The translations under genes and the position numbers were made by a program. The notes under the pieces are model-generated. The model was given only the letters and a program-made list of their open reading frames with translations. It was not told where the DNA came from and did not search any database. DNA of 64,000 bases from UBA2767 sp965228625 (lineage in GTDB: Bacteria > Pseudomonadota > Alphaproteobacteria > Rhizobiales > Methyloligellaceae), in assembly GCA_965228625.1 (NCBI GenBank), contig OZ245829.1, positions 558,001 to 622,000 on the forward strand, in the 5' to 3' direction. Numbering within the stretch: position 1 is the first letter of the stretch; each line of letters opens with the position of its first letter. Shown here one piece after another: positions 26,153 to 34,448 of this stretch.

Positions 26153-26308
26153 CTAAGCTGCGATCCCGGCAGCGCGCGTGGCGCCTCGGGCAATCACGCT
26201 TTCGCCGATTGGCGTGAAATCCGGTTCGCCGGAACGTGCCGTGTCTCGTGGTGCTGACCTGGCTTCGGCCGCCAACGCCGTTCGATAAAACAAAAGATGC
26301 GTCAACAT
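26153..26308 (-). CDS. possible 51-residue protein
   Basis: An ATG at 26308 preceded by CGGAGG at eight bases opens a 51-codon frame (MLTHLLFYRTALAAEARS...). The product is Ala/Arg-rich with a short amphipathic N-terminus. Only the ribosome site supports it; no homologue is known to me. It would be transcribed ahead of the small membrane protein, 133 bp away. Confidence 0.35.
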   Translation of the reverse strand: MLTHLLFYRTALAAEARSAPRDTARSGEPDFTPIGESVIARGATRAAGIAA

Positions 26309-26463
26309 CGCGGTATCCTCCGGTTCGCGATTGCAGCGCTTAAGCGAAAAAGCGCGTCGAATTGGACATAATTGCCTTCGCGGTGAACCGCCGTGGAAAG
26401 ACGCGTGGTATTTGCCGGCACGGCATGGAAATTTCTTGCTCACCAGAGCGTTTCAGGTTTGCC

Positions 26464-26504
26464 CAAAAAAAACTCGCCGCCTTGCAAAGTCACAAGACGG
26501 CGAG
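26464..26504 (-). terminator. intrinsic terminator
   Basis: On the minus strand CTCGCCGTCTTG (26504-26493) pairs with CAAGGCGGCGAG (26484-26473) with one mismatch across an eight-base loop, followed by a run of eight T. It lies 28 bp after the stop of the 64-residue protein gene. This is a textbook Rho-independent terminator. Confidence 0.88.
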
Positions 26505-26532
26505 CCGCACCTGCAGTTGGGTGCAACGTTGT

Positions 26533-26727
26533 TCAGCGTAGCGACATCAGGGCGGTCATCGTCCTTGCGTCTACCGGAAACGTAGGTGGATGGGGACCCT
26601 TGGAGACGTCGACGCCAGCCTTCTTCAATTGATCCGCGGTCAAGCTGGCGACCTCCGATCGCGCTTGAGCATGCTTCGCCGCCGCCTGCCGGCCATATCT
26701 GGTTTTCCTTTTTGAGGTGTAGGTCAT
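26533..26727 (-). CDS. small basic 64-residue protein
   Basis: The ATG at 26727 has GGAG six bases upstream and the gene is closed by a strong terminator, so this short frame is likely real. The product begins with a basic stretch (TYTSKRKTRYGRQAAAKH) and ends with a Pro-containing hydrophobic tail (GPHPPTFPVDARTM). It has no signal or membrane segment. I recognise no family; a nucleic-acid-binding role is possible from charge alone. It has its own promoter region and terminator, so it is a monocistronic unit. Confidence 0.6.
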   Translation of the reverse strand: MTYTSKRKTRYGRQAAAKHAQARSEVASLTADQLKKAGVDVSKGPHPPTFPVDARTMTALMSLR

Positions 26728-26889
26728 GTCCAACTCCCGTGTTCGGGCTGAGTTCTTCGAAAGCGTCATGCACAATGTGGTGACGCGTGCGGCACCAAAA
26801 AGTGACGATGATCACACTTTGTCGCTTTTTTCTCGGGACGCCGCGAATATGACCTGGACTGGAGCCGCGGCCTCTCGTGTCGCTTTGGT

Positions 26890-27840
26890 TCAGCGCGGCA
26901 TGAGGCCCAATTCCTCCAGATAGCGTCGCGCGCCCGGGTGAATATGTTCCGGTTTGACCGCGGCTTTCGCGGTGTTCTCCGGCAGCGTCTCACGGCCCTG
27001 TGCCAGGCGCTCGGCAAGCGCCGGCTGCGCCTTGTGAATGGCCTTGGCCAGCTCATAGGCCGTCTCGTCCGGAAGGTCGCTGCTTGCCAGGACGAAACTG
27101 AAGGACCCGACGCTCTCAACCGGCTCCGTCTGGCCCGGATAGGCGCCCGCTGGCACCGTCATTGGTGTCAGGAATGCATAGGCCTTGCCCACCTTCTCCG
27201 CCTGTTCCCGGGTCAGCCCCACCAGTTTGCCGCCGCCTTCCATGATCTTGGTGAAATTGGGCCAGCCGACACCCCCGCCCCAGAGCGCGTCGACTTTTCC
27301 GTCAAGCACCATGGGCGCGCCGAGCCCAGCCTTTTCGAGATATGTGGCCTGAAAGTCCTTGTCGCGGTCCAGATTCAGAGCCTCCGTGACATACTTGCCG
27401 AGCAGCGTCAGGCCCGATGCTGACGTCCCCCAGGCGACCTTTTTGCCAATCAGATCGTCGAAGGTCGTCGCCGGACTGTCGCCGCGCACGGCAAAGACGC
27501 CGAAGGTCGGATAAATTGCGGTGATGATCTTCAGCGAAGACCCTTCGCTTGCGAGTGCCTCCTGTGCCGGCAGACTGGCGACGAGGGCGACGTCAAGCTT
27601 CCCCTCTTTAAGGAACGGAATATTCTGGCGGCTGCCCCTGGTGGCTGTCGGAACCAGTTGAACATCCGAACCGGTCTTGTTGACCGCGTCAGCCAGCGCG
27701 CCGCCATAGAGCTCAAAACCGCCTCCCGGTGTGGCCGTGCCGAGTGTCAGTTTCTTCGGCGCGGCCTGCGCCGCCGCGACTGACGCGAACAGCACGAGTG
27801 CAAGCGCAAGCCGGGCGGCGATGGAGAACTGAAATCTCAT
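26890..27840 (-). CDS. TAXI-family TRAP solute-binding protein
   Basis: A signal peptide (SIAARLALALVLFASVAAAQA) precedes a periplasmic binding fold with the TAXI signature region LTLGTATPGGGFELYGGALADAVNK. Other family segments are FLKEGKLDVALV and a conserved GVGWPNFTKIMEGGGKLV. TAXI proteins deliver organic acids or amino acids to a fused TRAP permease. No DctQM-type permease is in the window, and the four-helix protein upstream is too small to be one. The receptor is therefore an orphan here. The ATG at 27840 gives the signal peptide. It lies 40 bp after the preceding gene in an apparent operon. Confidence 0.82.
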   Translation of the reverse strand: MRFQFSIAARLALALVLFASVAAAQAAPKKLTLGTATPGGGFELYGGALADAVNKTGSDVQLVPTATRGSRQNIPFLKEGKLDVALVASLPAQEALASEGSSLKIITAIYPTFGVFAVRGDSPATTFDDLIGKKVAWGTSASGLTLLGKYVTEALNLDRDKDFQATYLEKAGLGAPMVLDGKVDALWGGGVGWPNFTKIMEGGGKLVGLTREQAEKVGKAYAFLTPMTVPAGAYPGQTEPVESVGSFSFVLASSDLPDETAYELAKAIHKAQPALAERLAQGRETLPENTAKAAVKPEHIHPGARRYLEELGLMPR

Positions 27841-27880
27841 TTTGTGAACCTCTCTTTGAATGGGGTCTGTGTTCGGCGGA

Positions 27881-28312
27881 TCATTCTTTGCTTGTGTGGC
27901 GAGCTCGGGTTGAGCCATCGGCGCCGAGCATCCTGCCGAGATAGGCCGTGACAAGGCCCCAGGGGATGTTGATCAGATAGATGTAGAGCGGCGCGAGCGC
28001 GCCTTTGTCCAACAGAAGAAGCTCGCCGCCCCTCGACGGCACGACCACCAGCAAGGCGACGAGAACCGGCGCAAGCGTGAGAAGCAGCGCTTTCAGCCAA
28101 AGCGGCCTGATGGCGATGGGCAACAGGAAGATCAGGCCCCAGATGCCGCCCCACACCATCAACCGGTAGATGGTTGCGCGCTCCAGCGCCGGCTGCAGAT
28201 CGACGCCCATGATTGCGGGAACGCCGATCGTGCCCAAAAGCCAGGCCGTCAGGGCCACGGCGAGTCCGCCGAGAGATGCCGCCGCGTAGTAGAGTGCTGC
28301 GTTACGAAACAT
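27881..28312 (-). CDS. four-helix inner-membrane protein
   Basis: The 143-residue protein has four hydrophobic segments (about residues 8-28, 50-68, 72-92 and 105-125) with a cytoplasmic charged tail (RARHTSKE). No family is recognised. It sits between the EEP-domain gene (50 bp upstream) and the TAXI receptor gene (40 bp downstream) on the same strand. It is too short and differently arranged to be a TRAP small permease subunit with certainty, although a DctQ-like role is a conceivable alternative. Confidence 0.6.
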   Translation of the reverse strand: MFRNAALYYAAASLGGLAVALTAWLLGTIGVPAIMGVDLQPALERATIYRLMVWGGIWGLIFLLPIAIRPLWLKALLLTLAPVLVALLVVVPSRGGELLLLDKGALAPLYIYLINIPWGLVTAYLGRMLGADGSTRARHTSKE

Positions 28313-28362
28313 GGAACCTGCCTGTTACCGATCCCGTTCGGCACGTCGCTTCGCACGCTGCC

Positions 28363-29613
28363 TCAGGCGACGGGGTCGCTCTTGAACTGGATGTCCACGC
28401 TGACCGGACGGTGATCGCTGGTGAAATCCTCCGCCTTATCGAATACGGCATTCACCGCATTATGGATTTCATGCTCAACCCGGCCCGCTCCCGCGGCGAC
28501 ACGCATGCCCGTCCTGTCCAGCGCCTCGCGGCCCGTCACGCCCTGGGTGAAGACGATATGGTCGAGCAGGATCTCCGGCGGGCGGTGCGGATCCCAGACA
28601 TCGACAAACGATGCCGTCCAGCGATGTTCTTCCCCGAAATCGAACAGGGCGTGATTCAGAAAGCGGTCGGCGAAAAACACATCGCCTTGCAGGTTCGAGA
28701 TGGCGTCGTGAAACAGATATTTGCGCTCGAATATCTCCTTTCCGACACCGTCATTCAGATCACCGCAGACGAAGACGACCGGTTCGGGCTCGTTGCGAAA
28801 CCGGTTCTCGATGTAGTAGCGCACGTTCGTCGCTTCGGTCGTCAGCTTGATCCGCGCCTCAACCGCCGTCTGCTCGACCTTGAGGATCTTTTTGATCTCG
28901 TCGGCACTCAGCGTTTCCGTCTCGCGGCGCTGGTTGAGTTCACCGGCCTCCTTGTAGTCATCACCGCCGAACTTCGACTTCAGATGGCAGCCGATGATAT
29001 CGACGCGCCGGTTGTCCACGGTCAGGACCAGGACCTGAGGATGCCGATAGTGCGAATGCTCCCGGTCCATCAGAACCGGCGCATCCTCCGCCCCCTCCGG
29101 CTCGTCTTCAGGTTCTTCCAGTGTCTCCGCACCCTCGGGTTTGAACAGCGGATGGATGATTTTCCATTTCTTGTTGTGCTCGCCCGTGTCGACCTTGGAA
29201 ACATCGGTTCGACTCTCCATTTCGGTGGCCTCGAACCAGACCGTCTGCGCCAGAAGCCTGGGCTGCAGCGCCTGCATGCGGGCCGCCTTCACCAGAAAGA
29301 AAATGCCCTGGGAACCACGAATGTGCCAGGTGTCGCCAGCGGGCCGGTCGATCGCCAGCCACTGCCCGCCCAGATCCTCCGCGCAGAAGTCATGCAATCG
29401 CTGGATATTGCCGGTGGACGGACCTTCCTGGATACACAGCACGTCGGGGTCGACGCGCCGGATCTCCTCGGCAATCTGCTGGCGCTGAAGCCGCTGCAAC
29501 GCCTTACCCGACTGCGAAGTCACCTTCTTGCTCAGTTTCGGCAATGTCCGCGTCTTGCCCTGCAATAACTGCCCGAACCAACCGATGTTCCAAGTTGTCA
29601 GCCGCATGCCCAT
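28363..29613 (-). CDS. endonuclease/exonuclease/phosphatase-family protein
   Basis: The 416-residue protein begins directly with the EEP motif TTWNIGWF and continues with DVLCIQEGPS (catalytic Glu), IIGCHLKSKFGG (His and Lys), VFVCGDLND (catalytic Asp/Asn) and FTSDHRPVSVDI (terminal Asp-His). A full EEP active site is therefore present. An acidic insertion (PEDEPEGAEDAP) interrupts the domain around residue 165. No signal peptide is visible, so the enzyme is likely cytosolic and may cleave nucleic acids or phosphodiesters. Two closely spaced ATGs (29613, 29607) are equally possible starts. Confidence 0.82.
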   Translation of the reverse strand: MGMRLTTWNIGWFGQLLQGKTRTLPKLSKKVTSQSGKALQRLQRQQIAEEIRRVDPDVLCIQEGPSTGNIQRLHDFCAEDLGGQWLAIDRPAGDTWHIRGSQGIFFLVKAARMQALQPRLLAQTVWFEATEMESRTDVSKVDTGEHNKKWKIIHPLFKPEGAETLEEPEDEPEGAEDAPVLMDREHSHYRHPQVLVLTVDNRRVDIIGCHLKSKFGGDDYKEAGELNQRRETETLSADEIKKILKVEQTAVEARIKLTTEATNVRYYIENRFRNEPEPVVFVCGDLNDGVGKEIFERKYLFHDAISNLQGDVFFADRFLNHALFDFGEEHRWTASFVDVWDPHRPPEILLDHIVFTQGVTGREALDRTGMRVAAGAGRVEHEIHNAVNAVFDKAEDFTSDHRPVSVDIQFKSDPVA

Positions 29614-29760
29614 GATGACGTTCCAATTCCCAAGACAGACATTGTAATCGCAAACTGGCCGCGTTGATCACGCCCGCGCACGAAAAAAGCCGATCCTGAG
29701 GATGGTAACGCGCGCTGCTGGCACTTCTAAGACATCCAATGGCGGCGCTGGCGCCGCGGC

Positions 29761-30852
29761 CTAGTAAGACGTCTTGAGTGTCTGCTCGTGCTCGAAGCGT
29801 TCGATGGCGAGTTCGATCAGCCGGTTGATGAGCTCGGAATACGAGATGCCGCTCGCTTCCCACAATTGCGGATACATGCTGATCCGCGTGAAGCCCGGGA
29901 TCGTGTTGATCTCGTTGACGACGACATCTCCGTCGACGGTCAGGAAACAGTCGACACGGCCGAGCCCTTCGCATTCCAGCACCTGGAACGACCGGATCGC
30001 CAGCTCGCGGATGCGCTCGCTGACCTCGTCGGGAAGGTCCGCCGGGATTTCGAGCGCGGCCCCCTGCTCGTCGATGTATTTCGCTTCGTAGGAGTAAAAC
30101 TCGTGGCTCGGGACGATCTCGCCGACGACCGAGGCGATCGGTTGCTCATTGCCGAGCACCGAGCACTCCAGCTCCCTGCCCTCGATGAACTCCTCGATCA
30201 GGATCTTTGTGTCATATGCGAAGGCATCGTCGACCGCCTCGGCTAGCGACGCCTGATCGCCCGCCTTGTGGATTCCGACCGATGATCCGAGATTGGCCGG
30301 TTTCACGAAGACCGGACTGCCGAGTTCCGCCGCAACGGCATCGAAATCGATCGTGTCGCCGCGCCGGAAAACCAGGAACTTGCCAATCGGGACGCCCGCG
30401 TCCCGCAACAGGCGTTTCATCACGTCCTTGTCCATGCCGACGGCCGAACCCAGCACACCGGCGCCGACGAACGGCACGCCGGCGAGTTTCAGCAGCCCCT
30501 GCACCGTGCCGTCCTCTCCAAAGGGGCCGTGAAGAATGGGAAAGACAACGCCGACGGCGGAATGCGACCCACCGGCTGCGATGTCGGTCAGCTCGCCGCC
30601 GCTTTGCGGCACGAGCGCCACGCTCTCCTCGTCCTGCCGGTTCAGCGCGATGAGTTTCGGGTCGCCGGCGTTGAGCAGAAATTCGGATTGATTGGGCAAC
30701 AGCCATTTGCCGGACTTGTCGATGCCGATCAGCGCGACGTCGTACTTGTCCTTGTCGATCGCCTCGGCGACGTTCTTCGCCGACTGCAACGACACCTCGT
30801 GTTCGGCGGACTTGCCGCCGAACAGAATGCCGACCTTGATCTTCTTGCTCAC
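29761..30852 (-). CDS. ddl: D-alanine--D-alanine ligase
   Basis: The 363-residue length and sequence fit the DdlA type. The N-terminus is VGILFGGKSAEHEVSLQSA, followed by FPILHGPFGEDGTVQGLL, the ATP-grasp loop KPANLGSSVGI, and the metal-binding FVEINTIPGFT-like segment VVNEINTIPGFTRISMYP. The enzyme joins two D-Ala for peptidoglycan precursors in the cytosol. The GTG start at 30852 has AGAGGG six bases upstream and gives the family N-terminus; a longer reading only adds arginine-rich shadow sequence. It lies 62 bp downstream of the P-type ATPase gene, outside the usual mur/fts cluster, so it may be a second ddl copy. Confidence 0.92.
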   Translation of the reverse strand: MSKKIKVGILFGGKSAEHEVSLQSAKNVAEAIDKDKYDVALIGIDKSGKWLLPNQSEFLLNAGDPKLIALNRQDEESVALVPQSGGELTDIAAGGSHSAVGVVFPILHGPFGEDGTVQGLLKLAGVPFVGAGVLGSAVGMDKDVMKRLLRDAGVPIGKFLVFRRGDTIDFDAVAAELGSPVFVKPANLGSSVGIHKAGDQASLAEAVDDAFAYDTKILIEEFIEGRELECSVLGNEQPIASVVGEIVPSHEFYSYEAKYIDEQGAALEIPADLPDEVSERIRELAIRSFQVLECEGLGRVDCFLTVDGDVVVNEINTIPGFTRISMYPQLWEASGISYSELINRLIELAIERFEHEQTLKTSY

Positions 30853-30914
30853 CGTGTGCCCTCTGCCGCGTCCCCTGACGCGTTGCAACTGCCTAACGGC
30901 ACTGCCGGTTCCGA

Positions 30915-33644
30915 TCAAGCGGGTTTTGCCCTGAAAACGAACCACCCGAGCGAAATCACATGGCGTCTCAACCTCTTCTCGACTTCCATGATGACAAAGA
31001 AGACAACACCGGTGCCGATGATGACCGCACCTTCGGCGATCGAGACCGGCCGCGTCTGGAAAAGCACATGCATGGCCGGAAGATATGTGAAGGCGATCTG
31101 CGCCAGCACGGTCGTGCCGACGCCTATCAACACGGCCGGGGTGCCGAGCACGCCCTGCCACGTGAATGAGGTCGAGTGCAGATAGCGCACCGAGAACAGG
31201 TAGAAGATCTCCATCACAACGATCGCGTTCACGACAATCGTCCGCGCCTCTTCAAGTGAGGCCCCGTTCTGCTGTGCCCAGGCGAACAGGCCGAACCCGC
31301 CGATGGCGAACAGAAAACACACGAAGACGATCCGCCACAGCAGCTCACCCGACAGCAGCGGCGTATCGGCGTCCCGCGGCGCGCGTTTCATGATGTCGGG
31401 CTCGGCCGGTTCGAAGGCAAGAACAAGCCCCAGAGCAACCGCGGTGACCATGTTGATCCAGAGGATCTGCACCGGTGTGATCGGTACGGTCAGTCCGAAC
31501 AGGATTGCGGCCATGATGATCAGGGTCTCGCCGCCGCTGGTCGGCAGCGTCCAGCCGATCACCTTGGTTAGGTTGTCATAGACGGTCCGGCCTTCCCGGA
31601 CAGCGGCAACAATCGAGGCGAAGTTGTCATCGGCCAGCACCACGTCGGAGGCCTCCTTGGCAGCCTCGGTCCCGTTCACGCCCATGGCGACGCCGACATC
31701 GGCGCGCTTGAGGGCCGGCGCATCGTTGACGCCGTCGCCGGTCATCGCGATCACCGCCCCTTCGGCCTGCATCGCTTCGACAAGACGAAGCTTGTTTTCG
31801 GGGCTGGTACGGGCAAACACCCCGGTGACCGAAGCGACCCGCCGCAACGCCGCCTGGTTCAGTCCGTCAAGCTCCTTGCCGGTGGCAACCACATCGGCGG
31901 ACCCAATCCCGAGTTTTTCGGCGATTGCGCTCGCCGTGGTCGCATGGTCACCCGTGATCATCTTCACGACGATGCCGGCACTCTGGCACTCCGCGACGGC
32001 GGATACGGCTTCAGGCCGAGGCGGGTCGATCAGTCCGACGACGCCTTGCAACGTCAGTCCGCGTTCGACATCCGCAGGTGCAAGATCACGGGTGGTCGCC
32101 GCGATCTCCCGGGACGCGACCGCCAGAACGCGATAGCCCTGGCGCCCCAACTGTTCGATTTCATCTTCCCAATAGGCGGTTTGCATTGTCGCCGGCCCCG
32201 AGGTTGTCGCCTCGCGATCGCACATTTCGAGAACGCGCTCCGGCGCGCCCTTGACGCAGGCGATGGCCGGCCCGGTCTTCGCATGATGCAGCGTGGCCAT
32301 GTAGCGATGCTCGGCCTCGAAGGGAATTTCGTCGAGGCGGGGAAATTCCTCGCGCAGCTCGTCCTGATCCTGACCGGCCTTGACCGCGAGGACGACGAGC
32401 GCGGCTTCCATCGGGTCGCCATCGATAGTCCAACCGTTGCCATCCGCGTGCCGGAGCGCAGCGTCGCTGCACAGAAGCGCGGTGCGCGTGAATTGCAACA
32501 GAGCTTTCTCCTTGGCGGGATCAATCTTGCGATCCCCGACGCTGAACCCGCCTTCCGGCGTATAGCCGGAGCCGCTGACATCGATGGCGCGGTCGGACAG
32601 GACGACCTTCATGACGGTCATTTCGTTGCGGGTGAAGGTCCCGGTCTTGTCGGAGCAGATCGTTGACACGGAGCCGAGGGTCTCCACGGCCGGCAACTCC
32701 CGGATGATGGCGTTGCGCGCCGCCATCCGCTGCACACCGATGGCGAGCGTGATCGTCATGACTGCCGGAAGGCCTTCGGGAATGGCCGCCACCGCCATGC
32801 CGACCACGGTCATGAACGCCTCGTCCAGCCGATAGTCCCGGACGAGCGTGGCGAATGCGAATGTGACGGCGGACAGTGCAAGCGTGACGAATGTCAGCAG
32901 GCGCGCGAAACCGTTCATCTGCCGGATCAGCGGCGTCTGCAGTTCCTGGACCCGGCCGAGGAGCGCGCTGACGCGCCCGAGCTCCGATGAAAGTCCGGTT
33001 GCAACCACGACGCCGGTCCCGAGACCGGACGTCACAAGTGTGCCTGCATAGGCCATGGATGTCCGGTCGCCGAGCGGCACGTTCGGGTCGACCGCGTCCG
33101 TACCCTTTTCGACGGGCACGGACTCGCCTGTAAGGGCCGCCTCGTCGATGTGCAGGTTCCGCGCCTTCATCAGCCGGACGTCGGCGCCGACGCGACCCCC
33201 GGCCTCGAGCAGCAGGATGTCGCCCGGCACGATCTCCGCGGCATCGAGTGTTACTCTCCGCCCGTCCCGCAGGATCGAGACCCGGGGACTAATCATGCTG
33301 CGAATGGCCTCAAGCGCCCGTTCGGCGCGGCCCTCCTGCACAAAGCCGATCACCGCATTGAGAATAACGACGGCCAGGATGACCGACGTATCGATCGCGT
33401 GGCCCAACATGGCGGATATGACCGCCGCGCCGAGCAGGACGAAGATGAGAAGATTGTTGAACTGTGCAAGCAGGCGAACAAAGACGCTCTTGCCCGCGGC
33501 GACGGGCAGCGTATTCGGTCCGTAACGCGTGAGCCTGTTTCCGGCTTCCTTCGCGGAAAGGCCATTCGCATCCGCTTCCAGGTCTGCGAGCGTGTCCGCT
33601 ACGGTCCGCGCATACCACGCAGGCTCTATCTTCTCGTGTTTCAT
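30915..33644 (-). CDS. P2-type cation-transporting ATPase
   Basis: The 909-residue pump has the actuator TGESVPVEK, the phosphorylation site CSDKTGTFTRNEM and the hinge GDGVNDAPALKRADVGVAMG. Its fourth membrane helix carries AAIPEGLPAVMTI, where PEGLP is typical of Ca-transporting P2A pumps. An N-terminal cation-ATPase domain (GLSAKEAGNRLTRYGPNTL) is present and there are no heavy-metal Cys motifs. It should export or import a hard cation, most likely calcium; Na/K-type alternatives exist. The ATG at 33644 lies 136 bp from a perfect FNR-type box, so oxygen-responsive expression is likely. ddl follows 62 bp later. Confidence 0.9.
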   Translation of the reverse strand: MKHEKIEPAWYARTVADTLADLEADANGLSAKEAGNRLTRYGPNTLPVAAGKSVFVRLLAQFNNLLIFVLLGAAVISAMLGHAIDTSVILAVVILNAVIGFVQEGRAERALEAIRSMISPRVSILRDGRRVTLDAAEIVPGDILLLEAGGRVGADVRLMKARNLHIDEAALTGESVPVEKGTDAVDPNVPLGDRTSMAYAGTLVTSGLGTGVVVATGLSSELGRVSALLGRVQELQTPLIRQMNGFARLLTFVTLALSAVTFAFATLVRDYRLDEAFMTVVGMAVAAIPEGLPAVMTITLAIGVQRMAARNAIIRELPAVETLGSVSTICSDKTGTFTRNEMTVMKVVLSDRAIDVSGSGYTPEGGFSVGDRKIDPAKEKALLQFTRTALLCSDAALRHADGNGWTIDGDPMEAALVVLAVKAGQDQDELREEFPRLDEIPFEAEHRYMATLHHAKTGPAIACVKGAPERVLEMCDREATTSGPATMQTAYWEDEIEQLGRQGYRVLAVASREIAATTRDLAPADVERGLTLQGVVGLIDPPRPEAVSAVAECQSAGIVVKMITGDHATTASAIAEKLGIGSADVVATGKELDGLNQAALRRVASVTGVFARTSPENKLRLVEAMQAEGAVIAMTGDGVNDAPALKRADVGVAMGVNGTEAAKEASDVVLADDNFASIVAAVREGRTVYDNLTKVIGWTLPTSGGETLIIMAAILFGLTVPITPVQILWINMVTAVALGLVLAFEPAEPDIMKRAPRDADTPLLSGELLWRIVFVCFLFAIGGFGLFAWAQQNGASLEEARTIVVNAIVVMEIFYLFSVRYLHSTSFTWQGVLGTPAVLIGVGTTVLAQIAFTYLPAMHVLFQTRPVSIAEGAVIIGTGVVFFVIMEVEKRLRRHVISLGWFVFRAKPA

Positions 33645-33779
33645 GGCTCCCCACGGACGATTTCGATGTTACCCCGATTTGTGTGTCAGGAGGGCTCCGG
33701 GAACGCGCCCGAAAGGTGTGATCGACGCCTTTTGGCCACGGCGATCGTCCGGATCGTATTGGAATTGCATGTCAACTGA

Positions 33780-33793
33780 TTGATATCGATCAA
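33780..33793. promoter_or_regulatory. FNR/FixK-type box
   Basis: TTGATATCGATCAA is a perfect match to the consensus TTGAT-N4-ATCAA bound by FNR, FnrL and FixK proteins. It lies in the 246-bp gap between the P2-type ATPase (start 136 bp away) and the macro-domain gene (start 97 bp away). It could drive both genes when oxygen is limiting. Confidence 0.75.
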
Positions 33794-33890
33794 CGGCAAC
33801 CACGCACACGGAATTGCGCTAGATCAAGTTCAATTCCGCGAATCTGCCGCAGGATGATTCACCCTTCAATTCTCAGCACGGGACCGATTG

Positions 33891-34379
33891 ATGATTTCCA
33901 AGGTACGCGGCGACATCCTGTTGACCGGAGCTCAGGCGATCGCCCACGGCGTCGCCCCCCATGATCATTTCAACCAGGGACTTGCCCTCGCCTTGCGCGA
34001 GCGTTTCCCCGCCATGGCCAAGGATTTTCGTCACTATTGCCATCAGCAGAACCCGAAGCCCGGCGGCGCGTGGCTCTGGGCGGGACCGGAGCGCGTCATC
34101 ATCAACCTGATGACCCAGGAGCCGGCGCCGAGCAAGAATGCGCATCCGGGCAAGGCGACCTCCCACAACATCAATCATGCGCTGAGGGCACTGCGCGGCG
34201 TTCTGGAGAAGCAGAACATCACGTCCATTGCGTTGCCGCGACTCGCCACCGGCGTTGGCGGGCTGGAATGGAGTGACGTGGAACCGCTCATCGATAAGTC
34301 ACTCGGCGACCTGCAAATCCCCGTGATCGTCTACGAGACCTATGAGAAGGGCAAGAAGGCCGCCGAGAAACTCGGGTAG
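33891..34379 (+). CDS. macro-domain protein
   Basis: This is a stand-alone macro domain of 162 residues. It has the entry strand ISKVRGDILLTGAQAIAHGV, the loop HFNQGLALALRERFP, a Lys-containing segment (NAHPGKATSHNINHALR) and ALPRLATGVGGLEWSDVEPLI. The pattern is that of the DarG/TARG1 group, which remove ADP-ribose from DNA or acidic residues. No DarT-like ADP-ribosyltransferase is nearby, so it is not evidently an antitoxin. The ATG at 33891 was preferred to the TTG just before it. The upstream FNR-type box suggests induction with the neighbouring ion pumps. Confidence 0.82.
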   Translation: MISKVRGDILLTGAQAIAHGVAPHDHFNQGLALALRERFPAMAKDFRHYCHQQNPKPGGAWLWAGPERVIINLMTQEPAPSKNAHPGKATSHNINHALRALRGVLEKQNITSIALPRLATGVGGLEWSDVEPLIDKSLGDLQIPVIVYETYEKGKKAAEKLG

Positions 34380-34448
34380 AGCCTTGTCGACTTGTTTGGC
34401 GGTCGGCCACGGACGTAACCATCGCGCACCGTGCAGGGGAGAGATGGG

